In this document: piece by piece, positions 1 through 8,111 of the stretch | Layout: every line of letters starts with the position of its first letter | Position numbering within the stretch: position 1 is the first letter of the stretch | Assembly: GCA_900100895.1 (NCBI GenBank) | Contig: FMTX01000020.1 | Coordinates: 1-64,000, forward strand | Direction: 5' to 3' | DNA from: Lachnospiraceae bacterium YSD2013 | Lineage (GTDB): Bacteria; Bacillota; Clostridia; Lachnospirales; Lachnospiraceae | Length of the DNA: 64,000 bases | Notes under the pieces: generated by a model | What the model saw: the letters and a program-made list of their open reading frames with translations, nothing else | Databases searched by the model: none | What the model was told of the DNA's origin: nothing | Translations under genes and position numbers: made by a program

Positions 1-534
1 AAGATTGTTAAGACACCTGAAGTTGAAGTAACCAATACCAACGGAATCCTTTCAGCAGGTACTTACAAGACCGGTAACAACGGTATTCTTATCCTCGACG
101 GTGTTCTTACTGTAAACGGACAGAAGTTGTACTACAAGAACAACAAGATCGGTCACAGAGCAGGTCTTGTAGAGTGGAACGGAGACTTCTACTACGTAAT
201 CGAGAACGGTGTACTCGAGACCGGATTTGTAACTGTTAAGAAGACTAATAACCTTAAGGAGTACGGTGTATACGAATTCGATGCAGAAGGTAAGATGATT
301 ACCGACAAGAATGGATTCGTAGATGAGAACGGTTCGACTTACTATTATGTAGACGGCAAGCGTACATACGCAGGTCTTATCGAAGTAGACGGCGACCTTT
401 ACTACGTAGCAGGCGACTGCAAGCCGGTTAAAGGCAAGAGCTACTTCATCACCCACACCAACGGCCTCATCGAGAAGAGCTGCCATGCAGTATTCGGCGA
501 GGACGGTAAGCTTGTAAGGTTTGGTAAGAAATAA
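1..534 (+). CDS. cell-wall-binding repeat surface protein, C-terminal part (5' end outside window)
   Basis: The frame is open from base 1 to the TAA at 532-534, so only the C-terminal 177 residues are present. They consist of degenerate repeats of about 20 residues with aromatic-glycine cores (GQKLYYKNNK, WNGDFYYVIENG, GSTYYYVDGK, GDLYYVAGD). This is the style of choline/cell-wall-binding repeats that attach exported enzymes or adhesins to the wall. An internal ATG at 127 is not taken as the start because the repeats continue upstream of it. The catalytic or adhesive N-terminal part is outside the window, so the function of the whole protein is unknown. A terminator follows immediately. Confidence 0.7.
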   Translation, partial: KIVKTPEVEVTNTNGILSAGTYKTGNNGILILDGVLTVNGQKLYYKNNKIGHRAGLVEWNGDFYYVIENGVLETGFVTVKKTNNLKEYGVYEFDAEGKMITDKNGFVDENGSTYYYVDGKRTYAGLIEVDGDLYYVAGDCKPVKGKSYFITHTNGLIEKSCHAVFGEDGKLVRFGKK

Positions 535-548
535 GCGATAACGGATTG

Positions 549-581
549 GAGGGGTCGAGTAATCGGCCTCTCTTTCTTTTG
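549..581 (+). terminator. intrinsic terminator after the repeat protein
   Basis: A 10-bp stem (549-558 with 563-572, two G-U pairs) has a GTAA loop and is followed by TTTCTTTT. The trailer TTCTTTTG at 574-581 recurs after three other terminators in this window. Confidence 0.75.
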
Positions 582-656
582 CTGTAAAAGTTTGTTTTTT
601 TTGCCACGCGAATGTGGTAAAGTAAGAAAAAGAAAAACATATGGGAGTGAGACTGT

Positions 657-1601
657 ATGACTAAAGTATTTATCGACGGAAGCGAAGGCACTACGGGACT
701 TCGCATCAATGAGCGTTTTGAGAAGCGCGATGATATTGAGATTTTAAAGATTTCCCCGGAACTCAGAAAAGACCCCGCGGAGATTAAGAGACTTATAAAT
801 GAATCCGATGTGACTTTCTTGTGTCTTCCCGATCAGGCGGCTATTGAAGCGGCTGAGATGGTGGACAATGACAAGACTGTTATTATCGATGCGTCAACCG
901 CACACAGAACTCTTCCCGACTGGGCTTATGGTTTTCCCGAGTTATCGCCGGAACACAGGGCTAAGATTAAGAACGGTCGCAAGATTGCGGTTCCCGGCTG
1001 CTATGCTTCGGGATTTATAGCTGTTGCGTATCCTTTGGTCAAAGAAGGCATTATGCCGGCGGACTATCCTGTGTCTGTATTTGCGGCTTCGGGTTACAGC
1101 GGCGGCGGCAAGAAACTTATTGCGGCTTATGAAGAAGAGGGACGTGATGCCAAGTTTGATTCCGCAAGAATGTATGCCTGGACCCAGTCTCACAAGCATT
1201 TAAAGGAAATGAAGGCTATTACGGGACTTAAGAGAGAGCCGTTGTTTGCTCCTTTTACCACCAATTACCACAGCGGTATGATAGTGCAGGTTCCGATTTT
1301 CACAGATTTGTTGAGCGTTAAGAAGACACCTGAAGAAATCAGGGATTTCTATGCGCGTTATTATGAAGGCGAGAAGTTTATTAAGGTAATGCCTTTTGGC
1401 GCTGATGTTGAAGCAGGCGGTGCACTTTTCTCAAGCGAGTGCGCAGGCTGGGACGGAATGCGCATTTATGTAACGGGTAATGAAGACAGAGTAGTGGTGG
1501 CTACAAGCTTTGATAACCTCGGCAAGGGTGCGTCGGGTGCTGCCATTCAGTGTCTTAACATAGTTCTTGGTTGCGACGAAGCGAAGGGACTTAATCTGTA
1601 A
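657..1601 (+). CDS. argC: N-acetyl-gamma-glutamyl-phosphate reductase, short (type 2) form
   Basis: This enzyme makes N-acetylglutamate semialdehyde by NADPH reduction in cytoplasmic arginine biosynthesis. The N-terminus VFIDGSEGTTGLRI is the nucleotide-binding start typical of the roughly 310-residue type 2 ArgC. The catalytic cysteine is C115 in AVPGCYASGF. The length of 314 residues fits the type 2 family. The ATG at 657 is preceded by GGGAGTGA. The stop overlaps the rsmI start by one base (TAATG), so the two are co-transcribed. No other arginine gene is nearby. Confidence 0.93.
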   Translation: MTKVFIDGSEGTTGLRINERFEKRDDIEILKISPELRKDPAEIKRLINESDVTFLCLPDQAAIEAAEMVDNDKTVIIDASTAHRTLPDWAYGFPELSPEHRAKIKNGRKIAVPGCYASGFIAVAYPLVKEGIMPADYPVSVFAASGYSGGGKKLIAAYEEEGRDAKFDSARMYAWTQSHKHLKEMKAITGLKREPLFAPFTTNYHSGMIVQVPIFTDLLSVKKTPEEIRDFYARYYEGEKFIKVMPFGADVEAGGALFSSECAGWDGMRIYVTGNEDRVVVATSFDNLGKGASGAAIQCLNIVLGCDEAKGLNL

Positions 1602-2476
1602 TGAGCGGCAAATTATATGTGGTGGCTACTCCCATAGGCAATCTTTCGGATTTCTCGGAGAGAGCGATTGAAACGCTTAGATCCGTAGACCTGATTGCGG
1701 CGGAGGACACGCGCAATACAATTAAATTACTGACACATTTTGACATTCATACACCGCAGACTGCCAATCATAAATTTAACGAAAGGCAGGCGGTAGACAG
1801 ACTGGTGCGTGAGATTCTCGACGGCAAGTCTATTGCGGTGGTGTCGGATGCGGGAACTCCCTGCATTAACGACCCGGGATTCATCCTCGTGGAGGCTTGC
1901 GCAGAGGCGGGTATCGATGTGGTAGGTGTGCCGGGATGCTGTGCGGCGGCTACGGTTGTGTCGGTGTCGGGGCTTCCTTCGGACAGCTTTCTTTTTATGG
2001 GATTCTTCCCGAGAGAGAAGAGAGATGCCGAGAAACTGTTTGATTATATCGCGGGCAATAAGTCGGAATTGTACATTTTTTACGAGTCGCCGAAGCGTAT
2101 AATTGATACGATGGGGCTTCTTTCTGAGGCTTTTCCGACGGCTAAGGTTGCGCTTTGCAACGATCTTACCAAGACTTTTGAACGCATATATCGCGGTGCT
2201 CCCGCAGAGGTACTTGCAGACTTAAAGGCCAACCCCAATGCGGAAAAGGGCGAGTATGCTTTTGCCATGTATGTGGAAGCGGTTGAGAAGGCGGAAGATG
2301 AGAGTGTGCTTTCTCTAGAGGCTATGCTTACGGATGTGTGTGTGAAGCGCGGATGTACGCTTAAGGAGGCGATAAGCCTTCTTTCGACGGATAAGACTGC
2401 GAGCCCTACAGGTAAGATTCCTGCGTCCAAGAAAGAACTTTATCAGGCGTCACTTAATCTGAAGGAATTGTTTTAG
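1601..2476 (+). CDS. rsmI: 16S rRNA (cytidine-1402-2'-O)-methyltransferase
   Basis: RsmI 2'-O-methylates C1402 in the ribosomal decoding centre using SAM. The family marks are YVVATPIGNLSDFSERAIE at the N-terminus, AAEDTRNT, DAGTPCINDPG, GLPSDSFLFMGFFPRE and FYESPKRI, and the C-terminal SKKELYQASLNL resembles the usual KKEVYQAAL tail. The length of 291 residues is normal. The usual DAGTPGISDPG glycine is a cysteine here. The start overlaps the argC stop by one base, implying translational coupling. Confidence 0.93.
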   Translation: MSGKLYVVATPIGNLSDFSERAIETLRSVDLIAAEDTRNTIKLLTHFDIHTPQTANHKFNERQAVDRLVREILDGKSIAVVSDAGTPCINDPGFILVEACAEAGIDVVGVPGCCAAATVVSVSGLPSDSFLFMGFFPREKRDAEKLFDYIAGNKSELYIFYESPKRIIDTMGLLSEAFPTAKVALCNDLTKTFERIYRGAPAEVLADLKANPNAEKGEYAFAMYVEAVEKAEDESVLSLEAMLTDVCVKRGCTLKEAISLLSTDKTASPTGKIPASKKELYQASLNLKELF

Positions 2477-2530
2477 GCGGCAAGATTAATAGAATTTTAA
2501 AATTATTTACAGTATATTGGGAGGTATTAT

Positions 2531-3373
2531 ATGGCAGAATTGTGCATGTGTTATCCGGGAGGCCTTCACAAGGCACTCACCTTAAGCTACGATGACGGCG
2601 TCGAGCAGGATAAGAAGCTTATAGATATAATGGTTAAGTACGGCCTTAAGGGCACATTTAACCTTAACAGCGGAATTTACGCGGCAGAGGGAACTGTATA
2701 TCCCGAGGGCACCATTCACAGAAGAATGCCTAAGTCCGAGATTGACAAACTCTATATTCAGAACGGTATGGAGGTTGCGACTCACGGTTATACGCATCCT
2801 TTCCTTAACCGCATCCCGCCCCACGTTGCGACCAAGGAAATCATGGAAGACAGAAGAACCCTTGAGGAGCAGTTTAACTGTGTCGTAAGAGGACATGCGT
2901 ATCCCTTCGGATGCTTTAACGACACCGTTGTGGATATTTTAAAGCAGTGCGGAATCGTGTACGCGCGTACGGTTCGTTCCACGCACTGGTTCAATCCTCC
3001 GGAAGACTGGTTAAGACTCGATCCTACATGTCACCACGACGATCCCGAGCTTTTCAGTCTTTGTGATAAGTTCCTGTCCATGAACGGTGACTGGGGCTAT
3101 CCTCAGATATTCTATCTCTGGGGTCACGCTTATGAATTCGAGGCCAATAACAACTGGGACAGAATCGAGAAGTTCGGCGAGCTTATGGGCGGCCACGACG
3201 ATATCTGGTATGCCACCAACATCGAGATTTACAATTATCTTGAGTGCTGCAAGCAGCTTAGATTCACCGCTGACGTTACCATGGTCGAGAACCCTACGGC
3301 AATCGATATCTGGTTTACTTACGATAACAAGCCTTATATGGTTAAGGCGGGCGAGACGCTTAAAATCGGGTAA
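2531..3373 (+). CDS. polysaccharide deacetylase family protein (carbohydrate esterase 4 fold)
   Basis: The 280-residue protein has the NodB-type metal motifs. LSYDDGV (D21, D22) stands for the usual TFDDG, and ATHGYTHPFL supplies the HxxxH pair. RGHAYPFGCFND corresponds to the substrate-groove motif. These enzymes remove N-acetyl groups from glycans. No signal peptide or membrane segment is visible, so an intracellular sugar substrate is possible. GGGAGG precedes the ATG by about 7 bases. It lies between rsmI and galE and may share sugar metabolism with galE, which is inference. Confidence 0.8.
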   Translation: MAELCMCYPGGLHKALTLSYDDGVEQDKKLIDIMVKYGLKGTFNLNSGIYAAEGTVYPEGTIHRRMPKSEIDKLYIQNGMEVATHGYTHPFLNRIPPHVATKEIMEDRRTLEEQFNCVVRGHAYPFGCFNDTVVDILKQCGIVYARTVRSTHWFNPPEDWLRLDPTCHHDDPELFSLCDKFLSMNGDWGYPQIFYLWGHAYEFEANNNWDRIEKFGELMGGHDDIWYATNIEIYNYLECCKQLRFTADVTMVENPTAIDIWFTYDNKPYMVKAGETLKIG

Positions 3374-3410
3374 CACCGCATAGGGCAATAGAGTCGTGTG
3401 CGAATCGGAA

Positions 3411-3419
3411 TGATATAAA
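3411..3419 (+). promoter_or_regulatory. candidate extended -10 promoter for galE
   Basis: TGATATAAA lies 13 bases before the galE ATG, with AAGGAG between. No convincing -35 is visible. Confidence 0.4.
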
Positions 3420-3431
3420 GGAGATTTTTAG

Positions 3432-4448
3432 ATGAAAATACTTGTTACGGGCGGAGCCGGATATATTGGCTCTCATACGGTAGTTGAACTGCAGAACGCG
3501 GGTTATGATGTGGTTGTTGTCGACAACTTAAGTAACTCTTCAGAGAAGTCTCTCGACAGAGTGGCTCAGATTACAGGCAAGAAGGTTTCTTTTTACAAGT
3601 GCGATATCTTGGACAGAGAGAAGCTTGATGAAATCCTGGCCAAAGAAAAAGTTGACGCCTGCATTCACTTCGCAGGACTTAAGGCAGTAGGCGAATCGGT
3701 TGCCAAGCCTTGGAAATACTACGAGAACAATATTGCGGGAACTCTTACGCTTGTGGATGTTATGAGAAAGCACGGAGTTAAGAACATTATCTTTTCTTCC
3801 TCATCGACCGTATACGGCGACCCTGCATTCATTCCGATTACCGAAGAATGCCCCAAGGGCGTCTGCACCAATCCTTACGGCTGGACCAAGTCCATGCTTG
3901 AGCAGATTCTTTCGGATATTCAGAAGGCTGACAACGAGTGGAATGTTATCCTGCTTAGATACTTCAATCCCATCGGCGCTCACAAGTCGGGGCTTATCGG
4001 TGAGAACCCCAACGGTATCCCCAACAACCTGATGCCTTACATCACTCAGGTAGCTGTCGGCAAGCGCGATCACCTTACCGTATTCGGTAATGACTACGAC
4101 ACTCCCGACGGAACCGGCGTGCGCGACTACATCCATGTTGTGGACCTTGCCAAGGGTCACGTTAAGGCTCTTAAGAAGATTGAGGAGAAAGCAGGCCTCA
4201 AAATTTACAACCTCGGTACCGGCACAGGCTACAGCGTGCTTGATATCGTTAAGAACTTTGAAGCCGCTACGGGCGTTAAGATTCCTTACGAAATCGGACC
4301 CCGTCGTGCAGGCGACATTGCCATTAACTACGCTTCACCGGACCTTGCCCGCAAGGAGTTAGGCTGGGAGGCTGAGAACGGCATCAAAGAAATGTGTGCC
4401 GATTCCTGGAACTGGCAGAAAAACAATCCAAACGGATACGACGACTAA
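3432..4448 (+). CDS. galE: UDP-glucose 4-epimerase
   Basis: GalE interconverts UDP-glucose and UDP-galactose (often also the GlcNAc forms) with bound NAD. It has the Rossmann start [12 protein letters not shown], the catalytic serine region FSSSSTVYG, the YGWTK motif (YxxxK) and the RYFNPIGAH substrate loop. The length of 338 residues is typical. AAAGGAG precedes the ATG at 3432. A terminator follows, so galE ends its transcript. Its product could feed the surface glycans encoded at the far end of the window. Confidence 0.96.
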   Translation: MKILVTGGAGYIGSHTVVELQNAGYDVVVVDNLSNSSEKSLDRVAQITGKKVSFYKCDILDREKLDEILAKEKVDACIHFAGLKAVGESVAKPWKYYENNIAGTLTLVDVMRKHGVKNIIFSSSSTVYGDPAFIPITEECPKGVCTNPYGWTKSMLEQILSDIQKADNEWNVILLRYFNPIGAHKSGLIGENPNGIPNNLMPYITQVAVGKRDHLTVFGNDYDTPDGTGVRDYIHVVDLAKGHVKALKKIEEKAGLKIYNLGTGTGYSVLDIVKNFEAATGVKIPYEIGPRRAGDIAINYASPDLARKELGWEAENGIKEMCADSWNWQKNNPNGYDD

Positions 4449-4450
4449 TG

Positions 4451-4489
4451 CAAAAAGCCCGTGGCGCCATGAAGGACGTCACGGGTTTT
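4451..4489. terminator. bidirectional terminator between galE and a convergent small gene
   Basis: CCCGTGGCG (4458-4466) pairs with CGTCACGGG (4477-4485) with one G-U pair. TTTTC follows on the plus strand and AAAAA precedes it, giving a U tract on the minus strand too. Confidence 0.75.
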
Positions 4490-4495
4490 CTTTAC

Positions 4496-4762
4496 TCAAT
4501 AATCTTCTTCAATTACGTGAAACTCCAGATAGTCAAAAGAAATATCTTCTATAAAGCAATCACGCGTGAAGCGGGTCTTGCCGGTTCTCTTGAAATCCGC
4601 GATGGTAGACTCAAGCCAGATGGGTTTCTGAAGATCGAATTCGACGCAGGCCTTCTCGAGGGCGTTATAGACCTTGTGGGTGCGGGTGTCGGAAGAATAG
4701 TCTTCGATGGTTAAGTCTTTAATCATATGATTGCTTTCAAACATCTTTACCCAGATACGCAT
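4496..4762 (-). CDS. small conserved-looking protein of unknown function (88 aa)
   Basis: The minus-strand frame starts at 4762 with AAGGAAAG about 12 bases upstream and ends just before the terminator shared with galE. The protein (MRIWVKMFESNHMIKDLTIE...) is charged and has no signal or membrane segment. It reads like a compact alpha/beta domain. I do not recognise the family. The ribosome site, well-placed terminator and protein-like composition support a real gene. Confidence 0.6.
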   Translation of the reverse strand: MRIWVKMFESNHMIKDLTIEDYSSDTRTHKVYNALEKACVEFDLQKPIWLESTIADFKRTGKTRFTRDCFIEDISFDYLEFHVIEEDY

Positions 4763-4873
4763 AACCCACAGGCTTTCCTTTCGCTGAGAAGTTTCTTTCG
4801 CAATATTTTACCATAGGTTTCACGGATTATTAATAACTTTTTGCGCAAAAACAATTAAACGTTAACCGAATTA

Positions 4874-4882
4874 TGCTATAAT
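4874..4882 (+). promoter_or_regulatory. extended -10 promoter of the small alarmone synthetase
   Basis: TGCTATAAT is a perfect extended -10. The -35 (ATTAAA at 4854-4859) is poor. A hairpin lies in the transcribed leader at 4890-4915 (10-bp stem with one mismatch, GATGAA loop) and has no U tract. Confidence 0.6.
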
Positions 4883-4940
4883 AACAGTTGGTGTGGAGCG
4901 ATGAAGCGCCACACCTAAAATATGTTAAAAAAGGGAAAAT

Positions 4941-5597
4941 ATGGAAGTTACTACCAAAGAAGAGCGAAACAGCGAAGTGCAGACATGGAACGAAGTCACC
5001 CTTCTTTATTCGTCTGCACTCAAACAGATTAATACCAAGCTTGAGATTCTTAACGATGAGTTTCAGCATGTACATCAGTACAATCCCATCGAGCATATCA
5101 AGTCAAGACTCAAGACTCCCGAGAGCATAGTCAAGAAGCTTAGAAAATACGGACAGGAATCCACTATCGACAATATGGTGGCGTACGTTAACGATATCGC
5201 GGGTATCAGAGTTATTTGTTCTTTTACCAACGACATCTACCGTATTGCGGATATGATTTCCAATCAGTCGGATATCAGGGTAATCGAGGTCAGAGACTAT
5301 ATCAAGAATCCCAAGCCCAGCGGTTACATGAGCTATCATATGCTTGTGACGGTGCCGGTGTATCTGTCGGACAGAATTGTGGATACGAAGGTTGAGATTC
5401 AGATTCGTACGGTTGCGCAGGATTTCTGGGCCAGCCTTGAGCATAAGATCAATTATAAATTTGAGGGCGCGGATGTTCCCAAGAACATTCAGGACGAACT
5501 CGTGGAATGTGCATATATGGTTTCCAAACTGGACGATCATATGTTATTGTTAAATGAAGAGGTACAGAACCTCGATCGTAACGGTACAGACAGATAG
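4941..5597 (+). CDS. small alarmone synthetase, RelQ/YjbM-like (p)ppGpp synthetase
   Basis: This is a single-domain RelA/SpoT-type synthetase of 218 residues with no hydrolase or regulatory domains. Such enzymes transfer pyrophosphate from ATP to GDP/GTP in the cytoplasm. Visible motifs are IEHIKSRLKTPESIVKKL (ATP site), DIAGIRVICSF, KNPKPSGYMSYHM (GTP-stacking region) and VEIQIRTVAQDFWASLEHK with the catalytic Glu. The length and motifs match RelQ-type enzymes; RelP is the less likely alternative. AAAAAAGGGAAA precedes the ATG. Confidence 0.9.
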   Translation: MEVTTKEERNSEVQTWNEVTLLYSSALKQINTKLEILNDEFQHVHQYNPIEHIKSRLKTPESIVKKLRKYGQESTIDNMVAYVNDIAGIRVICSFTNDIYRIADMISNQSDIRVIEVRDYIKNPKPSGYMSYHMLVTVPVYLSDRIVDTKVEIQIRTVAQDFWASLEHKINYKFEGADVPKNIQDELVECAYMVSKLDDHMLLLNEEVQNLDRNGTDR

Positions 5598-5614
5598 TGG
5601 GGTAAGGAGAGAGT

Positions 5615-6163
5615 ATGGACAGTTTTTTTGACAAGATAACGAGCAAATTCGGTGCAGGCGATGCCATCAAGGCCAATTCCGAAGCGGAAGCCAAGGAATT
5701 AGAGAAAGCAAGAGAAAAGGCTAATGAGCTTGAGAAGGCAGTAAGCGACATGAGAAGATTAAGCTTCAAGGCAGTAGAGACCAATGAAGCCACCACTCAG
5801 CTTGTTGCAAGCGCCATCGAGAAGATAGAGGAATTCAGAGCCACAGGCGGTTCCGAAGGCTCGGAAGAACTTACCAAGATTGCTGCGGAGCTTGAAGCAC
5901 TTAAGGCTACGGTTGAGAGTTCTTTCAAGGCATCCGGCGAGGAAGCCCACATGGAGAACGTGCGCGTGTACAGAAATGTGCAGGCAGCAGTTATCGAGGA
6001 GCTTAAGCAGCAGTCCGAGGCTATCGCAATCCAGCACCTTCACATTGAAAAGAAGATTCGCGGGATTAAGCCCTGCGCCATTGTTGCGCTTGTATTCAGC
6101 GGCATTTCAATGGTGGGCATTGCCGTGGCACTCTTCATACTTATCAGCCACTTCGGATTCTAA
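5615..6163 (+). CDS. coiled-coil protein with one C-terminal membrane segment, unknown function
   Basis: The 182-residue protein has an Ala/Glu/Lys-rich helical N-terminal region (about 20-50), further helical stretches to about 150, and one hydrophobic segment (about 153-176) near the C-terminus. This suggests a tail-anchored cytoplasmic coiled coil. It starts 17 bases after the alarmone synthetase with GTAAGGAGAG before the ATG, so the pair is probably co-transcribed. I do not recognise a family. Confidence 0.65.
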   Translation: MDSFFDKITSKFGAGDAIKANSEAEAKELEKAREKANELEKAVSDMRRLSFKAVETNEATTQLVASAIEKIEEFRATGGSEGSEELTKIAAELEALKATVESSFKASGEEAHMENVRVYRNVQAAVIEELKQQSEAIAIQHLHIEKKIRGIKPCAIVALVFSGISMVGIAVALFILISHFGF

Positions 6164-6178
6164 AGGTGGATAAAGAGA

Positions 6179-6754
6179 ATGGGTAAAGTAGATTTTAAAC
6201 CGGGCAATATGCTCTATCCCCTGCCGGTGGTAATGGTTACCGTGGCAGACGATAACGGCAAGTCCAATATTATAACGCTCGCCTGGGCGGGCACCATCAA
6301 TTCGGACCCTGCAATGGTATCGATTTCGGTGAGAAAGGAACGTTATTCCTACCCGCTTTTGGTTAAGAACAAAGAGTTCTGCATTAACCTCACCACAAGA
6401 GACCTGGCCTTCGCCACCGATTACTGCGGTGTGAAGAGCGGTCGAGATACCGACAAATGGAAGGATACGGGACTCACCCCTATCCCTTGCAGTGCCATCA
6501 AGGCAGATATGATTGAAGAAAGCCCCGTGAACATCGAGTGCAAGGTCACCAAGTACGAGGACCTCGGCAGTCACACCATCTTCTACGGCGAAGTGGTAGC
6601 GGTTCACGCGGACGACAAATACATGGATGACAAGGGCAAGTTCACATTCGAGGACTCAGACCCCATTACCTATTCTCACGGCAAGTACTATACTCTCGGT
6701 GAGAACATAGGCAAATTCGGATACTCAGTACAGAAAAAGAAACCGGACCGTTAA
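6179..6754 (+). CDS. flavin reductase-like (flavoredoxin family) FMN-binding protein
   Basis: The 191-residue protein has the flavin reductase-like split-barrel pattern: PLPVVMVTVAD, the TLAWAGTINSDPAMVSISVR segment and FCINLTTRDL. The C-terminal SHGKYYTLGENIGKFG is typical of flavoredoxin-like proteins in anaerobes. It probably binds FMN and takes part in electron transfer; the partner is not visible here. AAAGGTGG precedes the ATG. Its stop codon lies inside the loop of the following terminator. Confidence 0.82.
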   Translation: MGKVDFKPGNMLYPLPVVMVTVADDNGKSNIITLAWAGTINSDPAMVSISVRKERYSYPLLVKNKEFCINLTTRDLAFATDYCGVKSGRDTDKWKDTGLTPIPCSAIKADMIEESPVNIECKVTKYEDLGSHTIFYGEVVAVHADDKYMDDKGKFTFEDSDPITYSHGKYYTLGENIGKFGYSVQKKKPDR

Positions 6755-6777
6755 TCTAGCGGTTCGGTTTTCCTTTT
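6740..6777. terminator. bidirectional terminator shared by the flavin reductase gene and dinB
   Basis: AAACCGGACCG (6740-6750) pairs with CGGTTCGGTTT (6760-6770) with one G-U pair. U-rich tracts occur on both strands. The loop contains the stop codon of the upstream gene and adjoins the dinB stop. Confidence 0.75.
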
Positions 6778-8003
6778 GTAACGGAGTTGTCGCCGAAGCG
6801 GTCACGGATGGAGCGAAGTGCCGCCTCAAGCTTTCTGTTCTTCTCTGTGTCTACGGCGGGAGCGGATGTCGGATGAGTCGCTCCGGATTGGGGAGCGTAA
6901 CTGTCCGATAAGTATCCTTCCGAGAACAGACTCAACTGATATGGCTCATCGGGCTTAACAAGCTTACCGGCCCGGACGCCGAGTAGTCTAATGGGCTCGC
7001 CGTTCCAGAGTCTGTCGAAAAGCATCATGGAAACTCTATGCAAGGCAACTGTGGTCTCGATAGGTGAGTCGGTTCCGCATTGGTGAGAGAATGTCTTAAA
7101 GTCGGAGTACTTAATCTCCACGGTGACCTGAGTGGCGAGGACTCCTGAGTCGTGGAGACGCTTGGATACAGATTCGCACAAAGAATATATGACATCGGAA
7201 GCCACAGACCGGTCGGTTACATCGCGAGCAACGGTAGTGGAATTGCCTATACCTTTGGCTTCCTGAACTTCGGTCTCTACCTTAGAATCATCTATGCCGT
7301 TGGCAAATTCCCAAAGTGTGATTCCGTGACTCTTAAGGTGCGATACCAGAATGTCCTTATCCGTGCGGGCAAGCTCGCCGATTGTGAATATACCGAGCTT
7401 ATTAAGAGTGGCCGCGGCAGACTTACCGCATAAGAATAAGTCACGGACAGGTAAAGGCCACAGTTTCTGCTTAATCTCATATGAATATAGCGTATGGGTC
7501 TTATCGGGCTTGGAAAAGTCCGAAGCCATCTTGGCAAGAACCTTTCTGTCAGAAATACCCACATTAACAGTGAAACCGAAACGTGTATAGATATCGTGCC
7601 TTATCATGGCCGCACAGGCCTCGGGTGATTCGTAGCGATGCGCAATCGGAGTGTAGTAGAGGTAACATTCATCGATACTCGCAGGCTCCACATCATCGGT
7701 CAAAGAATAAAGGTAGTCTTTAAAAAGATGGCTCATACGCGAGTAAAGTTTAAAATTCGGGGATTCGATAATGAGATTAGGGCATTTCTTAAGCGCGGAG
7801 GCAACGGGCTCGGCGGTCTCGATTCCAAGCCTCTTGGCAGGGATGGATTTGGCCGTGACGATGCCGTGACGGGTCTCGCGGTCACCGCCGATAATCGAGG
7901 GAACTTCTCTTAAATCTACAGTAGCTCCGTTATTGAGTTTGTCCACCGCTGTCCAGCTTAAAAAGGCTGAATTGACGTCAATGTGAAAGAAAATCGGGCC
8001 CAT
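6756..8003 (-). CDS. dinB: DNA polymerase IV (Y-family, translesion)
   Basis: This 415-residue Y-family polymerase copies damaged DNA with low fidelity. Catalytic acidic motifs are FFHIDVNSAFLSW (D9) and PASIDECYLYY. The GISDRKVLAKMASDFSKPD block is typical. QLSLF near residue 360 is a sliding-clamp-binding motif. GAGGA lies 6 bases before the start at 8003. The gene stands alone on the minus strand and has a possible SOS box just upstream. Confidence 0.94.
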   Translation of the reverse strand: MGPIFFHIDVNSAFLSWTAVDKLNNGATVDLREVPSIIGGDRETRHGIVTAKSIPAKRLGIETAEPVASALKKCPNLIIESPNFKLYSRMSHLFKDYLYSLTDDVEPASIDECYLYYTPIAHRYESPEACAAMIRHDIYTRFGFTVNVGISDRKVLAKMASDFSKPDKTHTLYSYEIKQKLWPLPVRDLFLCGKSAAATLNKLGIFTIGELARTDKDILVSHLKSHGITLWEFANGIDDSKVETEVQEAKGIGNSTTVARDVTDRSVASDVIYSLCESVSKRLHDSGVLATQVTVEIKYSDFKTFSHQCGTDSPIETTVALHRVSMMLFDRLWNGEPIRLLGVRAGKLVKPDEPYQLSLFSEGYLSDSYAPQSGATHPTSAPAVDTEKNRKLEAALRSIRDRFGDNSVTKGKPNR

Positions 8004-8013
8004 AAGAATCCTC

Positions 8014-8025
8014 GAACATACGTAC
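8014..8025. promoter_or_regulatory. candidate LexA (SOS) box upstream of dinB
   Basis: GAACATACGTAC differs at one position from the Gram-positive LexA core GAAC-N4-GTTC. It lies 11 bases before the dinB start, where a repressor would block transcription. Confidence 0.4.
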
Positions 8026-8054
8026 TGATACTACTGTACCATAATCCGGTGCAC

Positions 8055-8083
8055 TTTACAATAAGTCAAAATCTTGGTAGAAT
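8055..8083 (+). promoter_or_regulatory. promoter of the M23 peptidase gene
   Basis: TTTACA (8055-8060), a 17-base spacer, then TAGAAT (8078-8083). Confidence 0.65.
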
Positions 8084-8111
8084 AGCAGAAAGAAATTAAT
8101 GATTATATCCG

